Shown in pieces: positions 1 through 9,074 of a stretch of 64,000 nucleotides of DNA. The notes below the pieces were generated by a model. The model was not told the DNA's origin. It searched no databases and saw nothing but the letters and a program-made list of their open reading frames with translations. The stretch spans positions 26,864,029 through 26,928,028 of the forward strand of contig CP154955.1 in the NCBI GenBank assembly GCA_039621445.1. The letters run 5' to 3'. Made by a program: the position numbers and the translations under genes. Each line of letters opens with the position of its first letter. Position 1 is the first letter of the stretch. The stretch is from Euglena gracilis. Taxonomy: Eukaryota; Euglenida; Euglenophyceae; Euglenales.

Positions 1-3000
1 CAGGGGTAAACCAGTCCAGAAGCGTAGAAGCAGTCTGTATTCGTCCGGAGCCAGGACGGTATTCACCGACCTGGATGGTAAGACGGTCATCCAATTTTGA
101 AGGAAGGCAGAGGATTGGCAACGAAGCCTGGCAATGTCCCGAAGAGGTGCACCCTCCTCCAAAGTTGCCACGCGCACGGCGTGGAAACGTTCGGCCCACC
201 ACGATTGAGTGGAGTGATCTGGGGTGGAACAGGCCAAGGAAGAAGGGTTGGCGATCCAGGAAGCCAATGGTTCGCTGTGTAGGCCCAAAGTGTCACGAGC
301 CAGTTTGGCAACGGGGATGGTATCTGGTAGCGGGAGCAAGCGCCAGGGCGGAGGGATATTGAAGCCTGGCGCTCGTTGGGAAAAACCCACGCAAGCAGCC
401 AAACGGGCAGCTGGTCTTTCCAACTGGGGGTCTGTGATGCCCCACCCTGTCTTATTGCACGGCAAGGTGATTTGTTTCCAATGCAAGGCCGACAGGGGTG
501 CCCCCACAATGTCACAGGCAGCGCTCCGGATGGAGTCGGAGATCGCTTGCACACTGTGAGTCCCGGAGGAAATGTTGGTCTGACGCAGAAGGTGCGTGAC
601 GCGGCAGCCATCCAGACAGTTGCGCAGCAAACAATGTTGGAGTTGAGGATCCGGCAGTTGTTGGAGGCGCGAGATGGTAGCTTGAAATTTTTCGGATGCC
701 TTGGCCCACGTGGTGTCAGAAAAAGTGCAGTCACCAGGATAGTCGCAGGGTACCCCTAGGCACAGGATGCCACTGCCCGGTCCCCATGGGGTGACCGGGA
801 AGTTTTGTGCAAGGTGGTCGGGAGGCAGGATCTGAAGAGCCGCGGGTTTCGGAGTGGCACAGGGTACACCTGGTCCCCACAAGGCACACTTAGAGGGGTT
901 GAGGTGGAGCCCAACTCTGCCAAGTGCCGTGGCCAGAGAAGCCGTAAAAGGCAGAACATCAATGGCAGGGCCGATGACAGTGCCGTCGTCCAAGTACCAT
1001 GCCTGCCACACCGTGTTGGGCAAGTTGGCCGAAGCCTGTTGCAGCGCTTGATGGAGACCCAAGGCAAAGGCAATGGGCCCACATGTGTCCCCTTGATGGA
1101 CACCGGTCCTGCTGTGACACAGCACGTCACCCTGGCACAAAAGTGGGACGTCTTCTCCGTAGGAGAATCGGAGCCAGTTATAAAGGGACGGGCAGAGGTC
1201 CAGGGATGCCTGCAGGAACGCGGATCGATCAATGGTGTTGAAGGCGTTGGAAACGTCGGCCTGGAGAACCACCCAATCGCCATCCACTGGCAGAGACGCC
1301 AGTGCGGCCTGTACCGCCAACCCGACTGTCTCCGCTCCGTAGCGCACCCCCACTCCCAATTGCTGCGGGAACAGCTGAGACGTTTCCGCTTTGCACTGCG
1401 GGTGTCGCAACAGCATTTTCCCAATGAAGCGCCGCAGGCAATCCCCCACGGCGATCGGCCGTAGACCGCCATCCTTTTTGGTAAGTGGGATCAGGTTTGA
1501 CGTACCAAAGATGATCGAGGCTTTTGCTGGCAGAGAGCCCTCCCAGGCCTTCTGAGCCAAGGACCCCAAGGCTGTGTGCAGAGGGCCTGTCCCGGCCTCA
1601 CGGTCCAACAAGTCCCGAAGGTGTTGAGGACGGAGACCAGATGGGCCAGGGGCGCTGCCACGGGGGAAAGAGGCTGCAGCTTCTTGCACAATTGAAGACC
1701 AGATGAAGTCATTAGTCTGTGGCGTATTGGCTGCCCCAGGTAGCGGCAAACTGGCTCGTAATGGAGACCCCTGTGGATGGAGCGAAAGGAGCTTCTGCAT
1801 TACTGCTGAATCCGCAGGCGATGCCAGGGGCAAAGAGGTGAGAGCGTCCACGGCCTTGCCGAGGGCCCCTTCTTCAACGAGTCCGCGCACCCGGTCCATA
1901 AGACCACGTGACACAGAATCAGAAGTAGAGCCAGAGGGGTTGGCGCGGGTGGTGGGCCGCTTTCGCCGTCTGTCAGAGCGAAGCGGATCAAACAAAGCGG
2001 CAAACTCTCCTGCGTGCCACTGTGCCAGTCTCTTTTCCAGGAGGCAATGCAATGTGTGTTGATGGGAAGAGGAGGTTTTGGGAGGGGCACCAAGAACGAG
2101 TTTCGGAAAAATGAACAGGCGGTGTAGAGCTTCCCAGGTTTGGGCTTGGAGAAAGGTCTGAATGGAGGATGCAAGGGCGTCACAAATGGCGTGACGACTT
2201 GCTACTGGGATACGGCGAAGAGTGGGGCAGTTGGTGGAGAGAACCACCTGCAGCTCGGGCTGCAAATCTGGGCATGGGAGAGACAGGGGAGTGCCAATCC
2301 CGACGGGTTGGTGCGGTGAAGGGGGGAGTGGGACGGAGGGTTGTGGAGAAGCGTGGACGGCCGAGGCACCCTGGTGGGGGCATTGGCAACGTTCTCTTGC
2401 CCGTAGCAAGGTCCGACAGACGGCGCAAGTCGTGGTCGCAGTAGCTCGCAGAAATTCGGGGGTGGGTGATCGTCCGGCGGCGACGTGTTGAGAGACGTGA
2501 GATAGGACCTGAGAGCGAGTCATGGTTGTCCGCGAGCGTGGGCAATCTGCAAAGGGGCAGGTGTCATGGGAGGCAAAGGAAAACCCCGGACCAGGGTCGG
2601 ACGGTAGGCCGGGATGCAGCGTCGTTGCTGCTGGGGAGGATGGTGCGGGGGACAGGGAGGCCAACGCCATTTCTTGAGACAGACCGGTGTGGGGTATAGA
2701 GGGTGTGGAGGCTTGTGACTCCCGATTGTGGCGTGTCTTTTTGGCGGAGTCCCGATTGGTGTTGGGCCCCGGATTACTCTCGATGTCGCCGCAGGAGAGC
2801 AGGGCGAAACCTCTTCCAGAGCGCAGAAGGGCAGTTAGGGAGGAAAAGGGTGGCAGCCAGCGTTCCTGAGCGGAGGTGGGGAAGCGGAAGGCGCACCGAG
2901 TGGGCGCCGGATGTGGCGGAACTGTTGCCCGGGATGGTAGTACGGACGAGCAAAACCAAGGCCAATGCCACTCCTTACAAGAGCCGCATTGTATTGGCGG

Positions 3001-3303
3001 TGGGAAGCGGGTGTCCCAAAGTGTGTGCTGATGGAAGACGAAAAGGCGTTCCCGGAAGGCCAGCACCGGGGATGAGGTGTGTCGTTGTATCCATTTGAAA
3101 GACTTGTGCCAGTCCACCAGGGATTCAGGGAAAATTGGAGGCTGCGGGAGTGAGGAGGGGGGCAGCGTGAGGGAGGATGGGGAGGGGCACAAGCGTGATG
3201 ATGTGGGAGGCTGGTGGATGAGGAGAATGATGGTTTGCCACCGGGGCGGAGGGAGAGGATGAATACCGAAACGTCGATAAATAGAGACGGGAGGAAGGAG
3301 CAT
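1..3303 (-). CDS. LINE 1 polyprotein: 2A-like motif, zinc fingers, reverse transcriptase (partial, two compensating frameshifts)
   Basis: Reading from an ATG at 3301-3303, the minus frame is open almost to the left edge (about 1,100 codons). In order it shows a Pro-rich N-terminus with a CGSCKEWHW Cys/His patch, a 2A-like DIESNPGP at 2764-2787, a CPFADC...H...H zinc-finger-like segment near 2480-2555, CAVC...CQCPH near 2370-2435, and an RT domain. RT motifs are GPSGLRPQHL, LQADVSNAFN with the first catalytic Asp, GVHQGDTCGPIAFALG and YLDD at 987-998. The thumb and linker part, with RNCLDGCRVTHLLR, runs to the edge. An in-frame TAG at 757-759 lies in a roughly 55-nt window where the frame is shifted and then restored at a 6-T run near 720-726, so this copy is probably inactive. 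RT type and order match RLE-type LINEs; the endonuclease itself lies outside the window. Confidence 0.8.
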   Translation of the reverse strand, partial: MLLPPVSIYRRFGIHPLPPPRWQTIILLIHQPPTSSRLCPSPSSLTLPPSSLPQPPIFPESLVDWHKSFKWIQRHTSSPVLAFRERLFVFHQHTLWDTRFPPPIQCGSCKEWHWPWFCSSVLPSRATVPPHPAPTRCAFRFPTSAQERWLPPFSSLTALLRSGRGFALLSCGDIESNPGPNTNRDSAKKTRHNRESQASTPSIPHTGLSQEMALASLSPAPSSPAATTLHPGLPSDPGPGFSFASHDTCPFADCPRSRTTMTRSQVLSHVSQHVAAGRSPTPEFLRATATTTCAVCRTLLRARERCQCPHQGASAVHASPQPSVPLPPSPHQPVGIGTPLSLPCPDLQPELQVVLSTNCPTLRRIPVASRHAICDALASSIQTFLQAQTWEALHRLFIFPKLVLGAPPKTSSSHQHTLHCLLEKRLAQWHAGEFAALFDPLRSDRRRKRPTTRANPSGSTSDSVSRGLMDRVRGLVEEGALGKAVDALTSLPLASPADSAVMQKLLSLHPQGSPLRASLPLPGAANTPQTNDFIWSSIVQEAAASFPRGSAPGPSGLRPQHLRDLLDREAGTGPLHTALGSLAQKAWEGSLPAKASIIFGTSNLIPLTKKDGGLRPIAVGDCLRRFIGKMLLRHPQCKAETSQLFPQQLGVGVRYGAETVGLAVQAALASLPVDGDWVVLQADVSNAFNTIDRSAFLQASLDLCPSLYNWLRFSYGEDVPLLCQGDVLCHSRTGVHQGDTCGPIAFALGLHQALQQASANLPNTVWQAWYLDDGTVIGPAIDVLPFTASLATALGRVGLHLNPSKCALWGPGVPCATPKPAALQILPPDHLAQNFPVTPWGPGSGILCLGVPCDYPGDCTFSDTTWAKASEKFQATISRLQQLPDPQLQHCLLRNCLDGCRVTHLLRQTNISSGTHSVQAISDSIRSAACDIVGAPLSALHWKQITLPCNKTGWGITDPQLERPAARLAACVGFSQRAPGFNIPPPWRLLPLPDTIPVAKLARDTLGLHSEPLASWIANPSSLACSTPDHSTQSWWAERFHAVRVATLEEGAPLRDIARLRCQSSAFLQNWMTVLPSRSVNTVLAPDEYRLLLRFWTGLPL
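2764..2787 (-). other. 2A-like ribosome-skipping motif in LINE 1
   Basis: The codons read DIESNPGP, preceded by LLSCG. This fits the D-x-E-x-N-P-G-P consensus of 2A peptides, where peptide-bond formation is skipped between the last Gly and Pro. It is in frame with the downstream zinc-finger and RT region. Confidence 0.75.
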
Positions 3304-3410
3304 GGAAGCCGATGCCAAGGCAAGGAAGTCATGTCGCGCAGGGTGATCGGAGGGGCAGACAAGGAACAGATGGCCACCTTCCGTCTGAAGGCAGGTTATT
3401 ACAAATTTTT

Positions 3411-3440
3411 TTTTTAAATTTTTTTTTTTTTTTTTTTTTT
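3411..3440 (-). repeat. A-tract (T-run on plus strand), probable poly(A) tail of LINE 2
   Basis: A nearly pure T-run on the plus strand is an A-run on the minus strand, directly after the 10-bp repeats and directly before LINE 1. Position and orientation suit the 3' end of the minus-strand LINE 2. No target-site duplication was identified. Confidence 0.5.
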
Positions 3441-3652
3441 AGGCACGGCTCGGCACGGCTCGGCACGGCTCGGCACGGCTCGGCACGGCTCGGCACTGCT
3501 CGGCACGGCTCGGCACGGCTCGGCACGGCTCGGCACGGCTCGGCACGGCTCGGCACGGCTCGGCACGGCTCGGCACGGCTCGGCACGGCTCGGCACGGCT
3601 CGGCACGGCTCGGCACGGCTCGGCACGGCTCGGCACGGCTCGGCACGGCTCG
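3441..3652. repeat. 10-bp tandem repeat (CGGCACGGCT)n, about 21 copies
   Basis: About 21 nearly perfect copies of CGGCACGGCT, with one A-C-T-G-C-T variant near 3494. It lies between the LINE 2 stop codon and the A-tract, so it is most simply a minisatellite in the LINE 2 3' untranslated region. Several long open frames here on both strands only reflect the repeat and are not genes. Confidence 0.9.
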
Positions 3653-3880
3653 CACGTGTCTCGCGCGTGTCGTGCCCGCGCGTCGCCCGTGCGAGCGTGT
3701 CGCCCGTGTCGGCGTGCTGTTCTTTGCCGTCGGGACGGGTCACCGCGAGCCGTTGCACCCGCCTGTCACTTGGGCGGTTTCACTTCGATTCTCGCTGGCC
3801 TTACCCAGAGGGGTGTGGGCCCTTTTCTATTTTTTTTTTTGCGTCGGAGATGGTGCTACCATGTCCTCTTCCGAGGGGTC
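3653..3880 (-). other. LINE 2 3' untranslated region
   Basis: GC-rich sequence between the LINE 2 stop codon and the 10-bp repeats. No gene or further motif is seen; 3830-3840 is a T-run. Confidence 0.5.
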
Positions 3881-5494
3881 TCACCTCGGGCGGGTGCACT
3901 GGATGCGAATGGGGCCGACTAGAGTCCCATCCTCGGCGTGGCGCACTCTTTGCCATCCTTCCATGTCCACCGCCGCCACTGCGGTGGCTCCTTGTATGCT
4001 CCTGGTTCTCGATGGCATCTCTTGCGGCGTGGCTGTTGGAGGTAACTCCTCTTGCCCTCTGGTTGTAGCGGCGGCAGAGAGCTGTTCCGCCACAAAGGCC
4101 ATCAAGGTTGCGGATATACGTTGCCAAATGTCTGCGGCCATGTGCTGCCTTGCCCATCCTTGCTTGTCACCAAGGGCTTGCTTCACCAGACGGCCAAGGA
4201 GACCAGACCCCAATGGGCCCAGGCCTGACCACGGATGGAAGGACAGAGGGCTGAATAACCATCCTGCGGCTTCACATACCGGTTGGTTCTTCGTGACCTT
4301 CTTGTGTTCCATTGCTGCCATGTTCTTTAAAGCAATATTCTCGTCCCACGACAAATCTTTCCGGAGGGGGTGGAACACTACGAGGTCGACTGCCAACGGC
4401 CCCACAGGGTCAACCCCTTGTAGGGCGACATCCGCTGGGCGCATCTTCCCACCGATGGCCACCTCTGTCTTGGTGTGCACACCATGTTCTCTGAGGACCA
4501 TTGCCAGCGCGTCCCGCACAGCGTTGTGACGTTGCACGAGTTTGTTCTTTTTGCAGCATAGCAGGTGGTCCCCAAAGGGATCCATGGAGTCCCCACACAG
4601 GGGGCAAGGAGCACCAGACGAGCCCGGGAGGACCTTGGCGCCGAGCCACCATCGGAGGAGGAGGCGGTACTTTGTTGCTGGGATTTTGGTTCCCATGCCT
4701 TTGTTTGGTATCGTTTGGAGCCAGGCGGTTGTATGGGGCATCGATTGCAGTCGGAGGCGGCATTTGTCTCGTTGTGGCAAGATGTTCTTCAAAGCTTCTT
4801 TCCTTGCTTGGTGCACTTTGTCTGTCCACCATTGCTGCCTTCTGTGGTCTTCTTCAACGTCCGATGGTTGATTCTTCTCAATCCAATCTGGCAGTGGCTC
4901 GAACTGAGGGCCGAGTGTGCCGCGCAGATCCACGGCCACCTTCTTGAAATCAGGGGGCAAGGCGCAGGCCTCGGGCGGAAACCGTAACATTTGTGACCGC
5001 TGCTGTGCACATAGAATCCCTGCCATTCTGGCTGGTGCTTGGAGGACGAGGGGATCCTTCACCCCGAGGCCGGCCATGCGTAGGGGGAGTGAACACTGTG
5101 TCCATTGTGCATCATTTGATGCCGGCTGGCCCATGATGTCATCCCAGGTCTTCCGGATGATCCGCGCCGCTGCTTGGATTGGCTCCTGTAGGGTGTCCAT
5201 GTTCATGGTTCGTAGGAAATGCATCACCTTGCAGGCATCAAGACAATATCGCAAGAGCACATGCTCAACCTGAGGATCTCCCAGGTTGGTGAGGACGTGA
5301 CATGCTTCTTGGAGCTTGTCCACTGCCCTTGCATCTCGGCTTTGCGGAAGGATGTTGAAAGTGGGTGTTCCACTGGGAAGCCGAGGACCCGCAGCCCGTG
5401 GTCTGGCATCCACGGTACCCGCGGAATTGATCGCAACAAATCGAAATGGCTTCCATTTGATGTCGGTGTCTGTGCAGGACCCCACAGGCGGCAT
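3881..5494 (-). CDS. LINE 2 polyprotein, second part: thumb, zinc knuckle, restriction-like endonuclease
   Basis: Homology-like sequence starts at about 5325 (AVDKLQEACHVL); the first 55 or so codons of this frame only shadow the preceding one. It contains LLRYCLDACKVMHFL, then CPLCGDSMDPFGDHLLCC (a CCHC-type knuckle), then RHNAVRDAL and an RLE signature with MRPADV and LAVDLVVFHPL, whose Asp residues match the P-D ... D layout of RLE nucleases in R2/R4/NeSL-like elements. The frame ends with a stop at 3881-3883, before the 3' repeats. RLE would nick the target for priming. Part assignment is firm by order and motif; exact residue roles are inferred. Confidence 0.8.
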   Translation of the reverse strand: MPPVGSCTDTDIKWKPFRFVAINSAGTVDARPRAAGPRLPSGTPTFNILPQSRDARAVDKLQEACHVLTNLGDPQVEHVLLRYCLDACKVMHFLRTMNMDTLQEPIQAAARIIRKTWDDIMGQPASNDAQWTQCSLPLRMAGLGVKDPLVLQAPARMAGILCAQQRSQMLRFPPEACALPPDFKKVAVDLRGTLGPQFEPLPDWIEKNQPSDVEEDHRRQQWWTDKVHQARKEALKNILPQRDKCRLRLQSMPHTTAWLQTIPNKGMGTKIPATKYRLLLRWWLGAKVLPGSSGAPCPLCGDSMDPFGDHLLCCKKNKLVQRHNAVRDALAMVLREHGVHTKTEVAIGGKMRPADVALQGVDPVGPLAVDLVVFHPLRKDLSWDENIALKNMAAMEHKKVTKNQPVCEAAGWLFSPLSFHPWSGLGPLGSGLLGRLVKQALGDKQGWARQHMAADIWQRISATLMAFVAEQLSAAATTRGQEELPPTATPQEMPSRTRSIQGATAVAAVDMEGWQRVRHAEDGTLVGPIRIQCTRPR

Positions 5495-7743
5495 TTTTGG
5501 AGGTTGAGATGCACGCCAAGATGTGCAGAACTCACGCTGATGGTTGCCAATGCTGCCGCCAAGGTGTCCATGGAACCCACCAGGTGACCATCATCCAGAT
5601 ACCACACGTTCATCTTCAAATCTTTGGGCAGCGCCAGGACCACATCTTGCCACGCCAATGCAAAGAAGAGGGGACCCAAAGGGTCTCCTTGCTGCACTCC
5701 TTGCTCACTCGTCATTCGGTGTCCATGGTTGTAGAGGGCGGAGTGCTGAGCGTAAGACAAACGTGCCCATGCCTCAAGCTCTGGGGCCCGAATGCGTACT
5801 GCTTTCAGGAGGGCTTGCCGGTCAATTGCGTTGAACGCGTTTTGTAGGTCCACTTGCAGGATTGCCCATGCATCTCCTTGGCCGTGTTCTGCAAAGGATT
5901 GCACCCCTTGGGCTATGGTCTCACAAGCCCCTTCGGTGGTGACTCCACATTGATGCGGGTGCAGCTCTGATGCCCGTTGCTTGACACACGGTGAGGTCAT
6001 GGCGAACTTGCTTACAAAGCGGCGGAGGGTGTTCCCCACTGCAATGGGGCGAATGTTCAGACTGTCATTGGGGCCGTCCTTCCTCAATGGAATCAAGGTG
6101 GCCGATGAGATGAAGGGCATTGCTTGTGCTGGCAGTGACCCTTCCAGGGCCGCTTTGGAGAACGTGCGCAGCGCTGCCAACACCATTGCCGCTGCACCGG
6201 CGTCCACACGCACTACATCCTGGAGGTGTTGGGGTCGGAGTCCATCAGGGCCTGCAGCGGCTGCTCTTGGAAAAGAGAGTAATGTCTCACGGAGAAACTT
6301 ATTCAAGTCATGCTGCTCTTTAGAGGATTCCTCCTTCGGGAATGGAAACACTTTGGAGACAGGCTCCACAAAGATGACTTCTGGCCTTCTTGGATGCAGG
6401 TCTCTGAGCTTTGCCTGCACCTTGTGGTCCAACGGATCGTGCAACCCATCAGACATGAGATGGCGCACCGCCTTGCCAAATGCTCCATCTTCCATCAAGC
6501 CCCGCAGCGTGTTCAGGAATGGGGCTTCCTGCAGCCTGTCCACTTTGTCCTCTAGGGATGGAGATGCCGTGCTTTTTTGCTTCTTGCGGTCCGGCCGAGG
6601 AATGCCTTGGCGAAACTCGTCCCACAAAGAAGCCAGGTCACCTGCCTTGAAGCGATCAACTCGTGATCTGATGAGTTGGGCGGCTTGTCCCTTGTGGCCC
6701 TTGCCACCTCGAGGCGACCAGAGGGTCACCTTTTGAAACAGGGCCCAATCTCGGAGTGCCTCCCACGATCGTTCAGAGCAGAGGCGCTGTTGCAGCTCAG
6801 CCCAGGCCACGCCCCACAATGTGACAGCCGCACGCGGGATGTGCCGGAACAGGGGCCTTGTGGTGGACAGAATCTCGTGAACTGCTGATGACATAAGCGC
6901 ATTTGGGGCGTCCAATGGTGTGGATGGAGGCATGTGGTTGCTTGACGATGAGCTCGCGGCTGCATGGGCCGGTGGTGGGTGGCTTGCTGGCGGGAGACGG
7001 GTTGGGGTGGAGTCCGGTCGCACACGGTAGCAATTCTCACTTGCACACCGTTTGCCTTCTGGGAGGAGCTTGAGGCAATGTCCACACACCCAGCGTTGTG
7101 CGTCCCGCAACCAAGCAGACGAAGGCATCTCTCCTGCGGCGACGTGGACCATTGCTACATGGTTTGTGGCGAGCCGCTTTGTGTTCCATCCTTGAAAGCT
7201 GTGTCGGAGGGACTTGCAGCAGTGAGGAAACGGGCAATGGAAAAGGCCTGGGCCCTCTTCCTCGGAATCTGAGGAATCTGGACCGCGTTCTGCTCTTCGC
7301 TTACGTGCCCGGTGGTTTGGTCCTGCTGATGCGGAAGCTGCGGAGGAGGCGGACGGTGGTGGAGGCGCCAGGTTGATGACGGCTGCTGATTGATTCACCG
7401 CCATGAAAGCTGCCCCTGGATCTGAAGGCGAAGTCGGCCCTGGATTTGACTCGACATCTCCATCATTGCAGAGGTCCCGCATCCATGAACTTTGTGCTTG
7501 AAATGAGGACACTTGAAGACCTGGATCGCAAATGTGGAACCATGGAGGGAAAGCCAGGGAGGGGATGGAAAGGGGACGAATGGGGATGGGAGATGGGGGC
7601 GAAAGGTAGCTCGGGATCGTGGCGATTGAGGTTGGTGGGCGAAAGTGAATGGTGGTGGGTGGACCGTGGCGGGGACGGGGTTGGGCGCATCTTGGGGTGG
7701 GAGGGGGGGGGCGAGCCAGCAGTGGGGACTGCGGCAGCACCAT
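5224..7743 (-). CDS. LINE 2 polyprotein, first part: 2A-like motif, zinc fingers, reverse transcriptase
   Basis: An 839-codon frame from the ATG at 7741-7743. A Pro-rich N-terminus of about 90 residues ends in DGDVESNPGP (residues 94-103), a 2A-like motif. A C2H2-like finger follows near residues 165-200 (CPFPHCC ... NHVAMVH), then CGHCLKLLPEGKRC ... C, then a linker. RT covers about 490-790 with GPDGLRPQHL, SATLIPLRKDG, LQVDLQNAFN, QQGDPLGPLFFALA and WYLDDGHLVG, so both catalytic Asp motifs are intact. Next is KCRLWGP, shared by all three LINEs. Meaning is lost after the residues FRKAEMQG (near 5325), where a one-base indel shifts the frame; the C-terminal half continues in the overlapping downstream frame. 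In life the full protein would bind element RNA and carry out target-primed reverse transcription. Confidence 0.85.
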   Translation of the reverse strand: MVLPQSPLLARPPPPTPRCAQPRPRHGPPTTIHFRPPTSIATIPSYLSPPSPIPIRPLSIPSLAFPPWFHICDPGLQVSSFQAQSSWMRDLCNDGDVESNPGPTSPSDPGAAFMAVNQSAAVINLAPPPPSASSAASASAGPNHRARKRRAERGPDSSDSEEEGPGLFHCPFPHCCKSLRHSFQGWNTKRLATNHVAMVHVAAGEMPSSAWLRDAQRWVCGHCLKLLPEGKRCASENCYRVRPDSTPTRLPPASHPPPAHAAASSSSSNHMPPSTPLDAPNALMSSAVHEILSTTRPLFRHIPRAAVTLWGVAWAELQQRLCSERSWEALRDWALFQKVTLWSPRGGKGHKGQAAQLIRSRVDRFKAGDLASLWDEFRQGIPRPDRKKQKSTASPSLEDKVDRLQEAPFLNTLRGLMEDGAFGKAVRHLMSDGLHDPLDHKVQAKLRDLHPRRPEVIFVEPVSKVFPFPKEESSKEQHDLNKFLRETLLSFPRAAAAGPDGLRPQHLQDVVRVDAGAAAMVLAALRTFSKAALEGSLPAQAMPFISSATLIPLRKDGPNDSLNIRPIAVGNTLRRFVSKFAMTSPCVKQRASELHPHQCGVTTEGACETIAQGVQSFAEHGQGDAWAILQVDLQNAFNAIDRQALLKAVRIRAPELEAWARLSYAQHSALYNHGHRMTSEQGVQQGDPLGPLFFALAWQDVVLALPKDLKMNVWYLDDGHLVGSMDTLAAALATISVSSAHLGVHLNLQKCRLWGPAQTPTSNGSHFDLLRSIPRVPWMPDHGLRVLGFPVEHPLSTSFRKAEMQGQWTSSKKHVTSSPTWEILRLSMCSCDIVLMPAR
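7435..7464 (-). other. 2A-like motif in LINE 2
   Basis: The codons read DGDVESNPGP, close to the canonical D-V-E-x-N-P-G-P. It sits about 95 residues after the ATG and about 60 residues before the first zinc finger. Confidence 0.8.
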
Positions 7744-8310
7744 GGGGAGGGTCAGGCCCGCCCGGGCTCACCGAGGGAGAGGTCCTTGGTGGCGTCTCCC
7801 TCGGATCCTCGCCCAACGTAAACCCCGTCACGGTGGGGGCCAGCCTGCTGGTGCTTTGGGGGGCTGGGGGGGACGGGTCCGCGGGATGGCCAGCAGAGGG
7901 GACTGCGGCAGCACCATGGGGAGGGACAGGCCCGCCCGGGCTCACCGAGGGAGAGATCCTTGGTGGCGTCTCCCTCGGATCCTCGCCCAACGTAAACCCC
8001 GTCACGGTGGGGGCCAGCCTGCTGGTGCTTTGGGGCGTTGGGGGGGACGGGTTCGCGGGATGGCCAGCAGTGGGGGCTGCGGCAGCACCATGGGGAGGGA
8101 CAGGCCCGCCCGGGCTCACCGAGGGAGAGATCCTTGGCGGCGTCTCCCTGGGATCCTCGCCCAACGTAAACCCCGTCACGGTGGGGGCCAGCCTGCTGGT
8201 GCTTTGGGGCGGTGGGGGGAATGGGGCTGCCCTCGGGGGGGAGGCGCAGGGAGACTCGCCCGGGCTCACCGGGGGTGGGATCCTTGGTGGCATCACCCCC
8301 GGGTCACGGC
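7715..8310. repeat. 174-bp tandem repeat upstream of LINE 2
   Basis: The block starting GCGGCAGCACCATGGGGAGG recurs at 7731, 7905 and 8079, a 174-bp period, with a fourth degenerate partial copy to about 8310. Copies are very similar and include GTAAACCCCGTCACGGTGGG. 174 is divisible by three, so long open frames run through it on both strands; I treat these as by-products. It occupies the 5' region of LINE 2, where promoter or 5' UTR repeats are common in LINEs. Confidence 0.85.
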
Positions 8311-8400
8311 CCTTGCTACTCACTGGTTGGGCGCATCTCATAGTGGGGGCGTCCCCCTATGGGGGCCCTGGGCGGCGGGCGGGGCGGGGCGCCTCTTGAC

Positions 8401-9074
8401 AAATGGGTGGATCAGGGGCGTCCCCCTGCCCTGGGAAGGTTGGAAGGGGTGGGAAGGCGGGGCAGGGAATGGTAGGCAGGGGCGGAGATGACTGGAGGTG
8501 GACGTTCAGATTCGTATTGTGAATTCAAAAGGGAAACTGAAATGATGTCAAGCAAAGCAAAACAATTCAGGTCATGCGTGTTGGTTGAGATGGGAAATTT
8601 GCCGAAAAAAACCCGCGATTACAAATACTTCTCTCTTCATCTTACTTCACGGTGGGTAGCACAGCTTCACCCGAACCGTGCCCCGGGCCCAGGGAAACGT
8701 CTCTTTTGGCCCTCGCCACAAGAGGAACCCCCTTGTGACTCCCTGTGCCGCCACAGGTCGCGGGTAGCTTATACTGCGGGTGTAATGTACAAAGGCTGTA
8801 CTTGTTCAGGGGTGCGGAGGTCAGTGGTTAGCCGAAGATGAGCAAAGGTCACCTTCAATATATATTGGGCGGGGAGGGGGGGTGTTTGTCCCTCTTTTGC
8901 CACGGGATGGCGTGTTTGTGTCGGGTTTTGGCTTTTGTTGTGTTTTTGCTTCCCTGCGCGTCTGTGTCCCTTTGATTTGTCTTTGGCTCGCCGTGTGGCC
9001 CTGCTCAGGGGGTAACCAGGGGTTAAATGAGTTCCTGGTTGGTTATTTGGTTGAGAGTTTGGGCTCAAAGGCCT
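8401..9074. other. LINE 3 3' flank, no gene seen
   Basis: Sequence between the LINE 2 repeats and the LINE 3 stop codon. It is GC-rich to about 8500, then mixed. No A-tail, repeat array or gene was recognised, so the LINE 3 3' end cannot be placed. Confidence 0.5.

Larger units (their letters stand above)
1..3440 (-). mobile_element. LINE 1: RLE-type non-LTR retrotransposon, cut by the window edge
   Basis: The minus strand carries one LINE copy whose coding region starts near 3303 and leaves the window at position 1, before the zinc knuckle and endonuclease that LINE 2 and LINE 3 show at this point. Its 5' side abuts a T-run at 3411-3440 (an A-run on the minus strand), which I read as the poly(A) tail of LINE 2. 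LINE 1 and LINE 2 would then be directly adjacent, with LINE 2 inserted at the 5' end of LINE 1. The true 5' end of LINE 1 is not defined. Confidence 0.8.
3411..8400 (-). mobile_element. LINE 2: nearly complete RLE-type non-LTR retrotransposon
   Basis: A minus-strand unit with a 5' region of 174-bp repeats (about 7715-8310), a 2A-like motif, zinc fingers, RT, zinc knuckle, RLE, a 3' minisatellite and an A-tract. The protein is broken by one frameshift. It is adjacent to LINE 1 on its 3' side. The 5' end is uncertain and is placed here just beyond the repeats. Confidence 0.8.

Noticed and set aside
3312-4529. 405-codon plus-strand frame over the 10-bp repeats
   Set aside because: It reads repeats and then the antisense of LINE 2 coding sequence.
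7446-8491. Long plus- and minus-strand frames over the 174-bp repeats
   Set aside because: A period divisible by three keeps all frames open; the peptides are simple Gly/Pro repeats.
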